A stretch of DNA of 64,000 nt from Isoetes taiwanensis (Eukaryota > Streptophyta > Lycopodiopsida > Isoetales > Isoetaceae), in assembly GCA_021234155.1 (NCBI GenBank), contig JAJEKV010000053.1, positions 5,798,488 through 5,862,487 of the forward strand, written 5' to 3'. Below, piece by piece: positions 31,933-43,349 of the stretch (its first letter is position 1; each line of letters opens with the position of its first letter). Below the pieces are notes generated by a model that saw nothing but the letters and a program-made list of their open reading frames with translations, was not told the origin of the DNA and did not search any database. The translations under genes and the position numbers were made by a program.

Positions 31933-34725
31933 TCAGTCAATATCCAGTTCCACCGCAATTAGATCCCCCAGTTGGAACTCTGTTATGGCTTGTCGGCAGT
32001 ACAGATCCAGCCAGTCATCCAATTCTCCCATCGGATAGGGAGTGCTGAGGATGAGTTTCGTTACCAAAGCCACACGCTGCCTCTTTTCCTTCTTGTAAAG
32101 CTTCTTAAACAACGACCGGAAAGTGTTGTGCAGCCAAACATCCTCCATTTTCAGCAACCTCTTCAGAGCTTCTGCCCTGTAAATATGGCGTTTCAAGGAA
32201 ATCAAGCAGCCTTCCAGCTCTACCCTGCTGAGGTGATCCGGCTCATCGCCGTCCTTCATCAACTCTCCACGACGAAGGAGCTTCCTGAGTTGGCTTCTCA
32301 TTTCTTCTGTGCCATTTTGGTTTATCTCGTTCTGCACCTCAACCTGAAGCTGATTCGCATGAGCTAATATTGGCTCGGTGTTGTGTGTTTTATCTTGACT
32401 ATTTTTGCACACATTTCATAAATTTAAGCTCATTATGCAAAAATAGTCAAGATAAAACACACAACATTAATTGTGTGTTTTATCTTGACTATTTTTGCAT
32501 AATGAGCTTAAATTTATGAAATGTATGCATAAATGAAGAATTATATGGGTGTAATGTGGAGAAAATGTAAAAAATGTGCAAATATTGTGGAGGAAGCATT
32601 TATGATGTACTGAAGTGGAACCTATGGACTTGAAGGAGTATTAAAGTCCTTAAGAAATATTTTCAATGGTTGATAATTTGATGATGTGTCATGAATCTGG
32701 GGAAGCATGGTAGTTGCAAAGAAGTTTGGATGACCTAGATTTGAAGTTGAGGTGGCAAAATCTAGTGAACTTATGGTAGTTAGAATTTGGATCTAAGGTT
32801 GTGATTTGCCTAGATCTAGTGGCTAGGATCAAATAGAGTTTTCTATAAGATAGCCAAAATTCGTGTAGAAGGGAGGCCCAAATTTGGAAGATGACATCTG
32901 GGCAAAGTTCTTGAAGTTGTGAGTATGTTTCTTGATCAGTTGAATATTATTATGTTGAAGTATGATATTTTGATTATGATTATGTGATTCTCCTATTTGT
33001 TATCTCTATTTCTATAATCTCAAAAGACTTGTGTAAGAATGATTATGTTGGTGATTTATGATGCCAGTAGAGTGAGGCCTAGCCTATCTCATATACCTTG
33101 AGATTTGCTTGGGTTGTTGTAGTTAGCGCTTGTTCTTCAGTTTTCCTTGGGTGCGTAGAAGATGCTAACATTTAGTGGGGGGCATTGCGAGAAAGCAACA
33201 CTTTGCGGGCAAGATAATCAAAGATCAAAGATGGTAGTGGTACATAATTATGTTGCAATCAGTATCCATGGAATATCATTTAAGTGCAAGTGGAGAATAC
33301 GATGTTCAAAGAATGGTAGTGTATCAATGGTAGATCAGAAGTTTGTAAAGCGGAGGAATATGTGTTGAAGCCTATTGCAGAGGTATGAAAATGTTGTTTC
33401 TATTCTTGTTTGGTCTGGCCAGTAAAGGAGAATGGAAATATTCTGAATCTGCTGTGAATCTTAAGAAGGCATGACAGAACAGGTTATGGCGATTTGGGTT
33501 TGGCAGATTCTTTTCTTTTCTTCTTGCAGGGTCCGTGGTGGAAGAAGATGGCGTGAGCATAAAAATATGGCAGGATGTAATACTGAAGATGTTCTAGCAG
33601 ATGCAAGAGCACAAAAACTTTTGTACCATCCATTTATACCATTATTTATGGAATAGGAGCAAGCAAGTTAAGATTCACAAATAGATTCGAATATTTCCAT
33701 TCTCCTTTATCGCCGCACCAAACAAGAATAGAAACAACATTTTCATACCTCTCGCAATAGGCTTCAACACATATTCCTCCGCTTTACAAACTTCTGATCT
33801 ACCATTGATACACTACCATTCTTTGAACATCGTATTCTCCACTTGCACTTAAATGATATTCCATGGATACTGATTGCAACATAATTATGTACCACTACCA
33901 TCTTTGATCTTTGATTATCTTGCCCGCAAAGTGTTGCTTTCTCGGAATGCCCCCCAAAATATGTTAGCATCTTCTTCGCACCCAAGGAAAACTGAAGAAC
34001 AAGCGCTAACTACAACAACCCAAGCAAATCTCAAGGTATATGAGATAGGCTAGGCCTCACTCTCACCGCATCATAAATCACCAACATAATCATTCTTACA
34101 CAAGTCTTTTGAGATTATAGAAATAGAGATAACAAATAGGAGAATCACATAATCATAATCAAAATATCATACTTCAACATAATAATATTCAACTGATCAA
34201 GAAACATACTCACACTTCAAGAACTTTGCCCAGATGTCATCTTCCAAATTTGGGCCTCCCTTCTACACGAATTTTGGCTATCTTATAGAAAACTCTACTT
34301 GATCCTAGCCACTAGATCTAGGCAAATCACAACCTTAGATCCAAATTCTAACTACCATAAGTTCACTAGATTTTGCCACCTCAACTTCAAATCTAGGTCA
34401 TCCAAACTTCTTTGCAACTACCATGCTTCCCCAGATTCATGACACATCATCAAATTATCAACCATTGAAAATATTTCTTAAGGACTTTAATACTCCTTCA
34501 AGTTCATAGCTTCCACTTCAGTACATCATAAATGCTTCCTCCACAATATTTGCACATTTTTTACATTTTCTCCACATTACACCCATATAATTCTTCATTT
34601 ATGCATACATTTCATAAATTTAAGCTCATTATGCAAAAATAGTCAAGATAAAACACACAACACTCGGCGATATGGCACTGCATTTCGCTCATTGTGAATC
34701 CATCGCTGCGCCTGGTTCGGACCAT
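31933..34725 (-). pseudogene. 167-codon gene split by a palindromic retroelement
   Basis: The 5' part lies at 34725-34663 (ATG at 34725, begins MVRTRRSDGFTMSE) and the 3' part at 32373-31933. Counting the 5-bp target duplication CTCGG once, the two parts join in frame with no stop, giving 167 codons. The protein is highly charged and helix-rich (EEMRSQLRKLLRRGEL, then FKKLYKKEKRQRVALV) with an acidic C-terminus (GDLIAVELDID). No domain is recognised. It was intact until the insertion, so it was probably under selection recently. It is the rightmost member of the hairpin-linked cluster. Confidence 0.6.
32379..34662. mobile_element. Palindromic LTR-derived element, 2284 bp, 5-bp target duplication CTCGG
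   Basis: Ends are TGTTGTGTGTTTTATC and its exact complement. CTCGG flanks both sides (32374-32378 and 34663-34667). Arms at about 32467-33463 and 33667-34662 are nearly identical inverted copies around a 203-bp centre. The left end carries a further inverted copy of the first ~57 bp (32410-32466), making a nested palindrome. TG...CA ends and a 5-bp duplication are hallmarks of retroviral-type integrase. Both arms encode the same 65-residue stretch (KATLCGQDNQRSK, then ISFKCKWRIRCSKNG), possibly gag leader sequence of a copia- or gypsy-like element. No reverse transcriptase is present, so it moved using enzymes from elsewhere. Confidence 0.85.
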
Positions 34726-35685
34726 TCTGACTGGCACGACTATGAATCTACACTATGCAGATTTGCGAATGCCGGCTGCTGTGGCGAGACCACGTCTACA
34801 GAAGGCGCTTGGGCGAGACACAAACTCGGTTTGCACTTCTTTGGCTTAATAGATACAAGGCCTGCCATCTCACCTACCTGCACACATTTCGAAAATTTGC
34901 ATCATTCTACTAATTAAAACCCTTATATTCTAAAAAATCGGGTCCATTTGGGAGTCATATGGACTCAGCCAAAGTCCACAATTAATGAAATTATGCTTGA
35001 CTGGAGGGTTCAGTGCCTGATAAATCTCCTCTTGGGCTTGTTGATCCATAGGATTGGAGGTAGATGCTGCCTGCTGAGGTCGCTGTTGTTGAGGCGGCCG
35101 AGGGGGCTTCCGCAAAACAGGACGATTTACCGTTGGCCACCCGGAGTTGATAAGCCGTGAGACGTACTGAAGATGGTTGATTTGAACCTGGAAGTTGGAC
35201 TTGAACTTGAGGAAGTTGAGGACACGCCATGGTGGTGTGACCCCATTCATGATAATGATAACATTGAGCCTTTGAAGGATCAAAGGGAGGACGGTTGCCT
35301 TGTCCCCGTGGCTGCTGAGATTGCTGCGTTTGTTGATACTGCTGCGGTGGTTGAGTTTGATATTGCTGAGGCTGATATGACTGTTGTTGTTGAGGCGTGG
35401 TCTGGACTTGAAAAACCATTTTGTTCCTGAAGGGTGTAGGATGAGAACGAGTGCAGTCTTCCGTTGCGTGGTTGCACATATTGCACCTTTTACAGTGAGG
35501 AGGTCCATTGGAGGAGTTGCATTCATTTGCCAGATGGCCTTGATATTTACAAATATGACACCAGATCTGTGAGCGTTGTGGATTTGTTTGCTGAGGCTGA
35601 ACAGAATTTTGTGGAACCATGACAGGCGGCATGAAAGGGAGTTTCGTGAGAGCAACACCTCGAGAAGAAACATTGACCGAGTGAT

Positions 35686-35743
35686 TGACCAATTCAATGG
35701 CCTGCTCCAAGGACTGACCAATTCAATGGCCTGCTCCAAGGAC
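35686..35743. repeat. 29-bp tandem duplication in gag
   Basis: TGACCAATTC...CCAAGGAC occurs at 35686-35714 and 35715-35743 without a mismatch. The length, 29, is not a multiple of three, so it causes the frame change between the gag core and the zinc knuckles. Confidence 0.95.
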
Positions 35744-36675
35744 TTGGGACGCAGGTATTCTGTCATGAGTCGAATGGCAGGAGGAAGGCCCTGCAGAAAC
35801 CAGACAAGAATCTGGCTTTGCGTGGAGTACTCGTGGAGTTTACTGACAAGAATGTGTAGACGGTCCGCAAAATCCCTGGCTGACTCCGTGGGCTCTTGCT
35901 GAAGGTCATTGAGTTGCTTGAGAAGAAGTTGATCATCGTCTGTGGTGCCGTAATGAGAAAGGAATGCCGTTTTCATTTCATGCCAACTCTGTTTCCAGTG
36001 ATTTTTGTTGGCCATTAACCATTGATGAGGGGCGCCTCTGAGCGTGGTCGAAAAGATATGAAATTTTAGTTGTGGCTACGTATGACCATTCAGAATGGCC
36101 AAGGCTTCAAATTCCTCCATGTGGGCTTGAGCACTCTGATCCAGAGGTTTGCCTTTAGTGTTACCAAAGGTTGGATAAGTCAGCTTTAAATTATGAGTGG
36201 GAGATGAAGGCGGAACTTGCGCATAGACAGGTAGATTTGGTGGAGGATATGCAGAAGCATAGAGAGGTGGAACAGCCTGAGACTGGGGGTGGGACTGAAA
36301 AACCCGGTGGTCCATAGAAAGTAGCATCAGGTGGGAAAGGATCATGAGAGCCGTCCTCATTAGGCTTGAGATCAGTGGTTTGGTAAACAGGAAGAGCGTG
36401 CTGAAAGGATGGAGAAGACTGAAATTCGTGAATGTGGGGAGGGCCAAAGGACACTTGATGGTAGCCCATCCCACCAGGAGGTGAAGAAGGTTGCGACGGC
36501 TGAGGGGTGTGGCCGGAAGGTATATGAATGTAGGTGCTGTCAGGAGTCTGGAAATAGTGAGGCGTGGGCTGAACAGGTGTATGTTGTGGAGATTGAGGTT
36601 GAGAGCAATGCCTGCACACAGGGGGAGAACAAGGTGACGGATCAAATGCACTAATGACCTGTAGTGCAATTGCAG

Positions 36676-39556
36676 ATTCCCTTTCTGAAAACCCCAAAAT
36701 TTGGTACTTTTTGACATATTTTAAATAAAAAAAGTACAATAAAAAAAGGTTGCACGTTAAAAATGACCATTTTCGGATTAAGGAAAAATATTGTAGTTAA
36801 AATAAAACAAAAAATAGCATTTTTTGCTACCCTGTTGCACGTTACATTGTACAAAGCCTATGCGCCCATAGGTGGAGACACTTTAGTACAAATACAAAGA
36901 CGATTAAAGTTAATGAAAATACAGTCAGCACACTGTAGTCAAACAATGTCACAAAGGATTTAAGGTGTCAAGCGTAATCCTTTTAAAACAACAGTTTATC
37001 AATGCGTGCATAGAAATAGATAGTTAATTTAGAATACTGTGGAGCAAATACAGGTCAAATAATAAATAATATATATTTTTGTACTCAATTACATAAAAGA
37101 GTTTAAATGTCAAGTGGAACATCCTTCGCAGGAAGTTCTTCTTCATTATCCTCTTCAAGGATAATCAATTTAACAGTCTTGTCAGATGGACCTTCATCTC
37201 TGAATCAATCTTCTCCCTTCACCTTTCTTGTCATCTTCTGGGAGGAGATCGACATACTCTGCAACATCATTCATGTAACGGTTGATAATTCTGTAAGCTT
37301 TTGCAAAGCTGCATATTTGCAGGACACAAGAAAACATTGCTCAAGTCCAATCTGTCTAGACACAGGCACAACTGTAAGACACTAGAAAATAATGCTCAAG
37401 TCTAATCTTGTAGTAAAAAAAGGATTTTTTGAAATTATAACTATAATACCGATGTGGAGCATCTCTCAGACAACATTTCCTGTAATATTTATCTTTAACC
37501 TGTGCAAATATTAATAAAATTACAAATTTAGACATTTCTATTGTCATAGAAACAGAAGAGCATCGGCAAGAGGTTTTAAAAAAACAACGTTGTCTATGAA
37601 GTCATAAACAACTGGAAAAAAAAAATGGTTCTTGTGGATGTCGTCATAGGCAACAAAATTATGCAACAGATTTAGGAAAATAATTCATTTCATAGGCAGG
37701 GCACAAAATTATTCTTTGTCTATGCCATCATAAATAATCTATAATCTATAATGCATACGATCTTACATAGTCTATGATCTGTAATCTATGCTATCACAAC
37801 CAGAGGAAAACAATTTCAAAGAAAGTATTGCTTGCCTATGCCGTCATAGGCAATCTATAATTATTGTCTGTGAATGCATAGCTAGAAGCTAACAAACAAT
37901 TATTGCATGTCTATGCCTGCATTGCCCAGAGCAGAAAATGAAGATCAGAAGATGAACTTAAGCAAGGAATCTTGTGATTGAGGAGAAACATGCAAAAAAA
38001 AAAAGAAAAAAACGGTGAAAAAACTACATAATGCAATGCCAAAAATCCAACAATAAGAACATTGAAAAACTCAAGTTTTGCTAATATTGGCATCTACAGA
38101 GATATCAAACAAACTTTACACAAGCAGAGCTCAAATTTCATACCTGTTTCCTGCATCTTCTCTGTAATTCTCTTTGGCTATGCATACTTCTTCAAAATAT
38201 TTGCAGATTCGAGGCAAGCAGCAAGCTCCTTAGGCACAATAAGCCGCTCTGTCGAATTCAACTAAATATAACAGAAATAAACAGCTGTAAGACAGAAATG
38301 AAAAAGCTTAGGACTAAATCCAGATGGACTGTACGAAATTTTCATGGCGCTTTAGCATCTGGGCTGAGCCGAATCGCAGAGATTTGCAAAGATTTACCTG
38401 AGTTGAATCCGGCTGATACCTAAGCACTGAATTTTTATGGCGCTGAGTCGAATATGAGCTGAATCGAATCTAAGCTGAGCCAAGTATCAGAGCCAAATAT
38501 CAGAGCCGAGTCTGGGCAAGGTCGCTGTCGGATTTCTGATCACTTTGCCGTTCAAGAAAATTCGTTTCCTATGCCGTCATAGACTCAAATTTTTTTTGCT
38601 TATGCCGTCATAAGCCTAGGGTTTCATTCTTTTTTTCTTTTTTTTTCTTTTTTTTTTTAATCGATGATATTTTAGCCACTTCGTTTTTTTTTTTTAAATC
38701 TTTGTCTATGATATCATAGGCATAAGCTTTTGAAAATTTTGTCTTTGCCTATGCAGTCATAGGCATGCCCCTTTTTTTTGTTCTTTTCTTTTTTTCTCGT
38801 TTTTTGAAAAAAAAGAAATTGGTCTTTGCCTATGCGGTCATAGGCAAAGTGCTTTCTAAAAATTGTTCTGGTGCCACCATATGCATGTCCCTTGTCTTTG
38901 TTCCCTTTCCTTTTTGCTTTTCTGAAAAAAAAAAGGGGTCTTTGCCTAGTGGTCAATATGCATAGATATCTTATGTCTTTACGTTGTCTGGAAGGCTTTA
39001 ATGCAATTGTTGCCCCCCGGAGCATTGTTGAGCTGGCTCTATCTGCACCTCAGTCACCAACATTGTATAACATGTAGACCATATACCCAAAAAAAGTAAG
39101 AAAAAGTGCAACAACGGCTTTTAAATCTCCTGGTTGCTACTTATGTACATCTTGCCGAGCTTTGTGCTTTAAATATTTTTGTCTAATCAAGGTGTTATGC
39201 AAGCATAGGGTCGTGTGATTTTTATTGTACCAATGACATATTTGAGAATCTTGTATATGCTTTTTGTACTCATGTATTTAGATTAATGTCATCATGCCTT
39301 GCAAAAAACCTTCATATGATCTTTTCAAACTTTGGTTCTTATATCATGTGTATGCTCTATTTCAATTTATCTAGTTTTCCAAAAGAAGCAAAATGTGTTA
39401 AGATAATTTTACTAAATAGATCCTCAAAACAGAGATTGTATTTTAAAATATGTCAATTTTCTTCTTTTGACCCCCCCAAAATGGCACCGGGCATTTTTTA
39501 ATGTTTGAGGCCAAAACTAGCATAATTTTGGGCAATTTTAGAGAATATTCTTTTAT
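36676..39556. mobile_element. 2.88-kb insertion in gag with CTATGnnGTCATAG palindromes
   Basis: A 14-bp direct repeat TAGTGCAATTGCAG flanks it (36662-36675 and 39557-39570). The ends share the inverted string TTGACATATTTTAAA and CCCAAAATT, so weak terminal inverted repeats exist. The core has about ten palindromes such as TGCCTATGCCGTCATAGGCA (37837), with others at about 37595, 37637, 37717, 38571, 38602, 38704, 38749 and 38829. Arrays of short palindromes near the ends are typical of non-autonomous DNA transposons whose transposase binds sub-terminal sites. No transposase frame is seen. The class is unassigned. Confidence 0.6.
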
Positions 39557-39820
39557 TAGTGCAATTGCAGGTCATTAGTGCATTTGCTAGGTCACCTTGT
39601 TGGAGAGACCCTGGTCGAGAATGAGCACGAGGGGTAGGGGATGCCGACTGAGCTCTGGAGCGGACACGACCACCCTCAATGTCATAGGCAGAATCATACA
39701 TATCCCGAACAGCCTCGCGTCGTTGATGGCGCTCCAGTCGAGCCACTGTTTGGCAAAGAAGCTCTTCAGGAGTGAAACCTCTAGCCGACATGATGGAAAG
39801 AAAGGAAAAAGAAAGATCAG

Positions 39821-39837
39821 ACCCGGCAGCGGCGACA
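39821..39837 (-). other. Primer binding site, tRNA-Asp type
   Basis: Minus strand TGTCGCCGCTGCCGGG differs at two positions from TGGCGCCGTTGCCGGG, the complement of the 3' end of plant tRNA-Asp, and lies one base from the LTR end and 30 bp before the gag ATG. Confidence 0.7.
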
Positions 39838-39838
39838 G

Positions 39839-40417
39839 TGTTTGGGGTCTGGGTTCGGGAACTCCTGCAAGACAGCCCTCTGTGAGGACCCTTGGATCTA
39901 ACAGGAGAATCTGGGAGCTATGTCACGCGGGATTTGCAAAAGGAACAAAGGAAAAGAGAAAAGAAAGCAGAAGAGAACAAATGAGACAATAATGAGAACA
40001 ACTTCCTTGATGTCAATGAAGATACATGAACTCTCGAAATCGAGAGAAAACTGAGGTGAGACAAGCCTCAAAACTCATCTAAAAACTAGAGTGCTAGCTC
40101 TACTCATATATATAGTACAATGGCCTTTGGCCCAATATAGACACTCTGACTGATTTCGGTGCCGACTCCTGGAAGAAGGCCTGATTTGCAAGAATGCTGG
40201 CGGTGCCTCTTGAAATGCCTGAAATCATGCTGACGCTGACGCAGGCGGTGATGGGCCGTCACTTGTCTGAGCGCGCCTCCTCTTGACGGCAGGCGTGGTC
40301 TTTGACTGCGTGGTCTGCTTGGTCTTCTGCTGGGCCTTTGACGACTGACCTGTGCCTGGCTGTGGATCCTTGGACTTGACTTGGTCCGTCGTATGCATGA
40401 ATAGTCGTGTACCAACA
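39839..40417 (-). repeat. Probable 5' LTR of the Ty3/gypsy element
   Basis: Minus strand begins TGTTGGTACACGAC (40417) and ends CCCCAAACA (39839), giving 579 bp with TG...CA ends. A TATATATATGAG box lies at about 40117-40106 with a T/C-rich transcribed part after it. The outer boundary is inferred from the TG and from the point where the RING-like frame is lost; the partner LTR is not in the window. Confidence 0.65.
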
Positions 40418-41621
40418 CGTACAGGACTAACAGCATGCGTGATTGCATGTTAAGCACGGCATACTGCTGCTCTGGTATAATATATCCATCCTCTGCTGGA
40501 CAGAACCTACTGCCCATCATCCAATCCAACAAACACCTCAAATGCAGACGATGTCCACATGCCAAGGCATGCCAACCAACTTGGGTCAAATTGTCCCCAC
40601 AAATCTGTAGTCCACATTCTTTACATCCTCCCACTGGCTCTCATATAGGTATCGGGAGGGAGGTATACAATACCCTGCTCCTTCAAGACTCTAAGGGGAT
40701 CAGAATCTAAGGCTCTGGTCAAACTGCGCATATGCTCATTGTCTACTCTCAACACCGTGTTTTCCCTACCCAAAGTTGCAAGTTGATTCTTCGTGTCTAG
40801 TAATTCCGCAGCCATCTGTCGTGAGCATTTGCACGGTCTTTTAAGCGCAAGTTTTCCTCTGACAGAGTAAGATTTCAACTTCTTTCATTCTCTAGCTGAG
40901 CCTTCAGATCTACCTCTTCTATCACTGCTGCTGTCGCAACACCCACCACATCTAAAAGTTTTATGGCATCTTGAAGCAAATAAGTTATAGTCAGGGGTTC
41001 ATCACCAAGAGCGCTTTCAGAGTCATTTACGAGCTTCATTCTCTTGCTGCTACCACTACCGCTTCCTTGTTTCCATTTTCTGCTAGCATAATTTACGGGC
41101 TCCCCTTTCACAATCTCATAGTACACTTGCTTGGCAAACGTCTTGCTGAATTCATGGTTTTTTATCATCGTTCCTTTCACTTGGACCTACCTCTCCAAAG
41201 CTTTAGCTCAGACTTCAGGGATCTTGTAGTCGTATGCGTTATACTTACCTGCTCTCCTGCTTGGCCAGTCGGCGTCAAACTGTTTGGCGTCTATATTGGC
41301 CTCGATATCCTCATAATCCGCTCCATGCGGGAAACAACCTGGGCCCATGTCACATGCAACTCCATGCACCTCTGTAATTGTGACACCTTCTTTCTTGGCC
41401 ACTTCTGCCATTGCCCTCAGCCTCACCAGCTCTTTTGCACGCGCTTCATTTGTTCTAGCATGTTCCTCTGCTCTCTGTAGCTGTTGTGCCCTAACCTCCG
41501 ATAATGTAGGTAGAGAAGGGAATACAAAGCCATCTGGAGTTCTCAAAGAGGACAGGAAGGAGAAGTTGGCTCTCATCAGCCCAGTATCTTGCTGATGAGA
41601 CGAACTCAGTTGTTGAGACAT
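40418..41621 (-). pseudogene. Coiled-coil plus RING-like zinc-finger gene, broken
   Basis: ATG at 41621. The first 137 codons (ARTNEARAKELVRLRAMAEVAK) end in TGA at about 41208. The same frame resumes, after a TAG that could also be part of a GTAGGT donor, with YYEIVKGEPVNYASRKWKQG. A Leu-rich coiled coil follows (KNQLATLGRENTVLRVDNEH, shifted frame). The C-terminus, shifted again, has CKECGLQIC, then CGHRLHLRCLLDW and RFCP, a Cys/His pattern like a RING finger. RING proteins are usually ubiquitin ligases; here only the pattern is seen. The probable Ty3 LTR cuts it off at 40417. Two stops and two frameshifts make it a pseudogene, perhaps transposon-derived. Confidence 0.55.
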
Positions 41622-41816
41622 ATTTTTTTGTTTGGTAAGTAAGTAAGTTGTTTGTTCGTTTTCTTGCGGATACGCTTTATGTTAACTGCGCAAAATAAAA
41701 AACAACTCAATATGACTTATAAATTATAAAAGAAATCAAGTGCAACAAACATAAATACATAAAATGCCAAAGATGTTTTATTAAATGTGTCTAAAGCAAT
41801 TGTTCAATCATTAAAT

Positions 41817-41960
41817 TTTTGGGTTGCCCCTAGGGGGGCAAACCGTTGTTTATGTGGGTTTATGGCATATCCTAGGTATATGCTAGAATATACCTAGGAT
41901 ATGCTGATGACTGCTCCAAACCTACTATTCGCTGTAAACTCTCGGTCACCTGCATTCTGG
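41817..41960 (+). repeat. Dispersed repeat copy 1 (GGTTGCCCCTAGGGGGGCAAACC)
   Basis: Matches 61989-62130 in the same orientation. Shared parts are TTTTTGGGTTGCCCC, a GGGGGGCAAACC arm that makes a small palindrome, GGTATATGC, and CATATGCTGATGACTGCT. About 80-85 percent identical by eye. Confidence 0.75.
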
Positions 41961-42722
41961 ATCCAGGATGCTCCAACCGAGTAACTGGCAGGGCAGACCG
42001 AAGATCGTCCTAGTTGTAGAAGAACCTAGTTGTAGATTACCCTCGTTGTTTATGCTGAGAAAGACAAAGTTACTAGAGCTCTGTAGCAGCGGCCTTCGGA
42101 GATGCACAATTAAGTTTGTATTGGCATATAATGTTAGTAATGAAAATTTTAGGGCGTCGTTTGTAAGGGCAAAACATCAGGACGCAAGGTTGCATATTCG
42201 GAATCTCAGCCATAATGAAGACTGGAGCAGCAGTTGGGAGGCCGACGGGCACTGATGGTTTTGATTATGCCTTTCGTATGACTATAGATAATAGTGGGTT
42301 CTTTCCTTCAGTTAAATTTGCTTTGATGCAGGTTCTTTTGGTTTTAAGATGGGATCTATATTTTAAATTAATGATAAAGTTCCTCAGATTTCACTATACT
42401 TAGACATCAAATCCGTATTGGAGGTGAATTTATGCAGAATATCGTAAGATAGCAGATGGAAAGCGGTATATGCGAAAAATTATATTTATAATTCTTTTCA
42501 TAATTTTAAGAGAAAATCAGCTCCAACTGTAGAGTGAACTGAACATGCTCTTATCCATATGTTCACGCATTTTCTTTAGGTTTACCTTTACATTGATTGT
42601 GGCACTAGTTTGCACTTGTTAGCTTTTCTTATATTTGTTTTAACAGTTCTATGTCTGCCTAACGTTAGTAAGCTTATGTTTTGCATGCTTTAGTAAGTAT
42701 TCATATATTGTTATTTATGGAT

Positions 42723-43345
42723 AGGTATGAAAGGCAGTGCATCAACTCGATTGAGGACGTACATACTACTGACGACTGTAGCCATCTTTGGAAGCACGTT
42801 GCAAAGCAATCTTTTGAAGGTAAAGCTATTTTGCAAAATCATACTAAGTTTACATCTCAACTATGAAGCGACAACAAATAGTTTGATTTTGTGTAGATGC
42901 ATAAAACTAGAAACAGGTGGTAGACCCATTTTTCTGACTTATTTATCTGGTTTCTTTAGTGGTCTCTAGATGTGCAGTTCTTTGAAGAGGTGAAAAGTAA
43001 TAGTGGTACTGCACTAGACCAAGTGATATTTATGATTCGGGAAATTGCAAGTAAGTACCTTATGATTAATTGTACTTAAGGAGAGGGTTTATTTACAAAA
43101 AAGGGGTCGTTTACACTGGTTGTTGTTTCTTGTTTTTCTAGCTATTATGGTACAAAGTGTTGGAATAACCACAACCATGTCTTTATCGAAGAACCTTGCA
43201 TTCAAAAAAGGATCATCCTAAAAAGGTTCCATGCTGTTGATGCTTCTGCATTTAAATCCCCTACAAATTTTGTCCAGAATTTTAATTGGTACAACATGGA
43301 AGTGCTTCTACAGTCAAGAGTTTCTGGCAGTCCGCACACCGGTTA
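42723..43345 (+). other. Possible exons of an unknown gene
   Basis: 42724-42819 is bounded by ATAG and GTAAAG (YERQCINSIEDVHTTDD). 42970-43049 is bounded by TCTCTAG and GTAAGT (VQFFEEVKSNSGTALDQVIF). 43141-43345 begins after TTCTAG (SYYGTKCWNNHNHVFIEEPC) and ends in a stop. Splice edges are good but no family is recognised. Confidence 0.3.
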
Positions 43346-43349
43346 AATA

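Larger units (their letters stand above)
34930..39791 (-). pseudogene. gag: Ty3/gypsy gag, interrupted by an insertion and a duplication
   Basis: On the minus strand the ATG at 39791 begins MSARGFTPEELLCQTVARLE. After the 2.9-kb insertion (36676-39556) the Pro-rich region runs from 36660 to about 36080, where there is a TAG (36062 region). The retrotrans_gag core follows (WKQSWHEMKTAFLSHYG, SARDFADRLHILVSKL). A 29-bp tandem duplication then shifts the frame. The nucleocapsid region in the second frame has two perfect CCHC knuckles (C-x2-C-x4-H-x4-C: CHICKYQGHLANEC and CKRCNMCNHATEDC) and a third whose second Cys is Tyr (CYHYHEWGHTTMAC). The frame ends at 34930 where unrelated sequence begins; pol is missing. 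Confidence 0.85.

Noticed and set aside
36676-39556. Assignment of the gag insertion to the CACTA superfamily
   Set aside because: CACTA/TAGTG strings occur near the ends, but no 3-bp target duplication fits and the 14-bp direct repeat argues against it.
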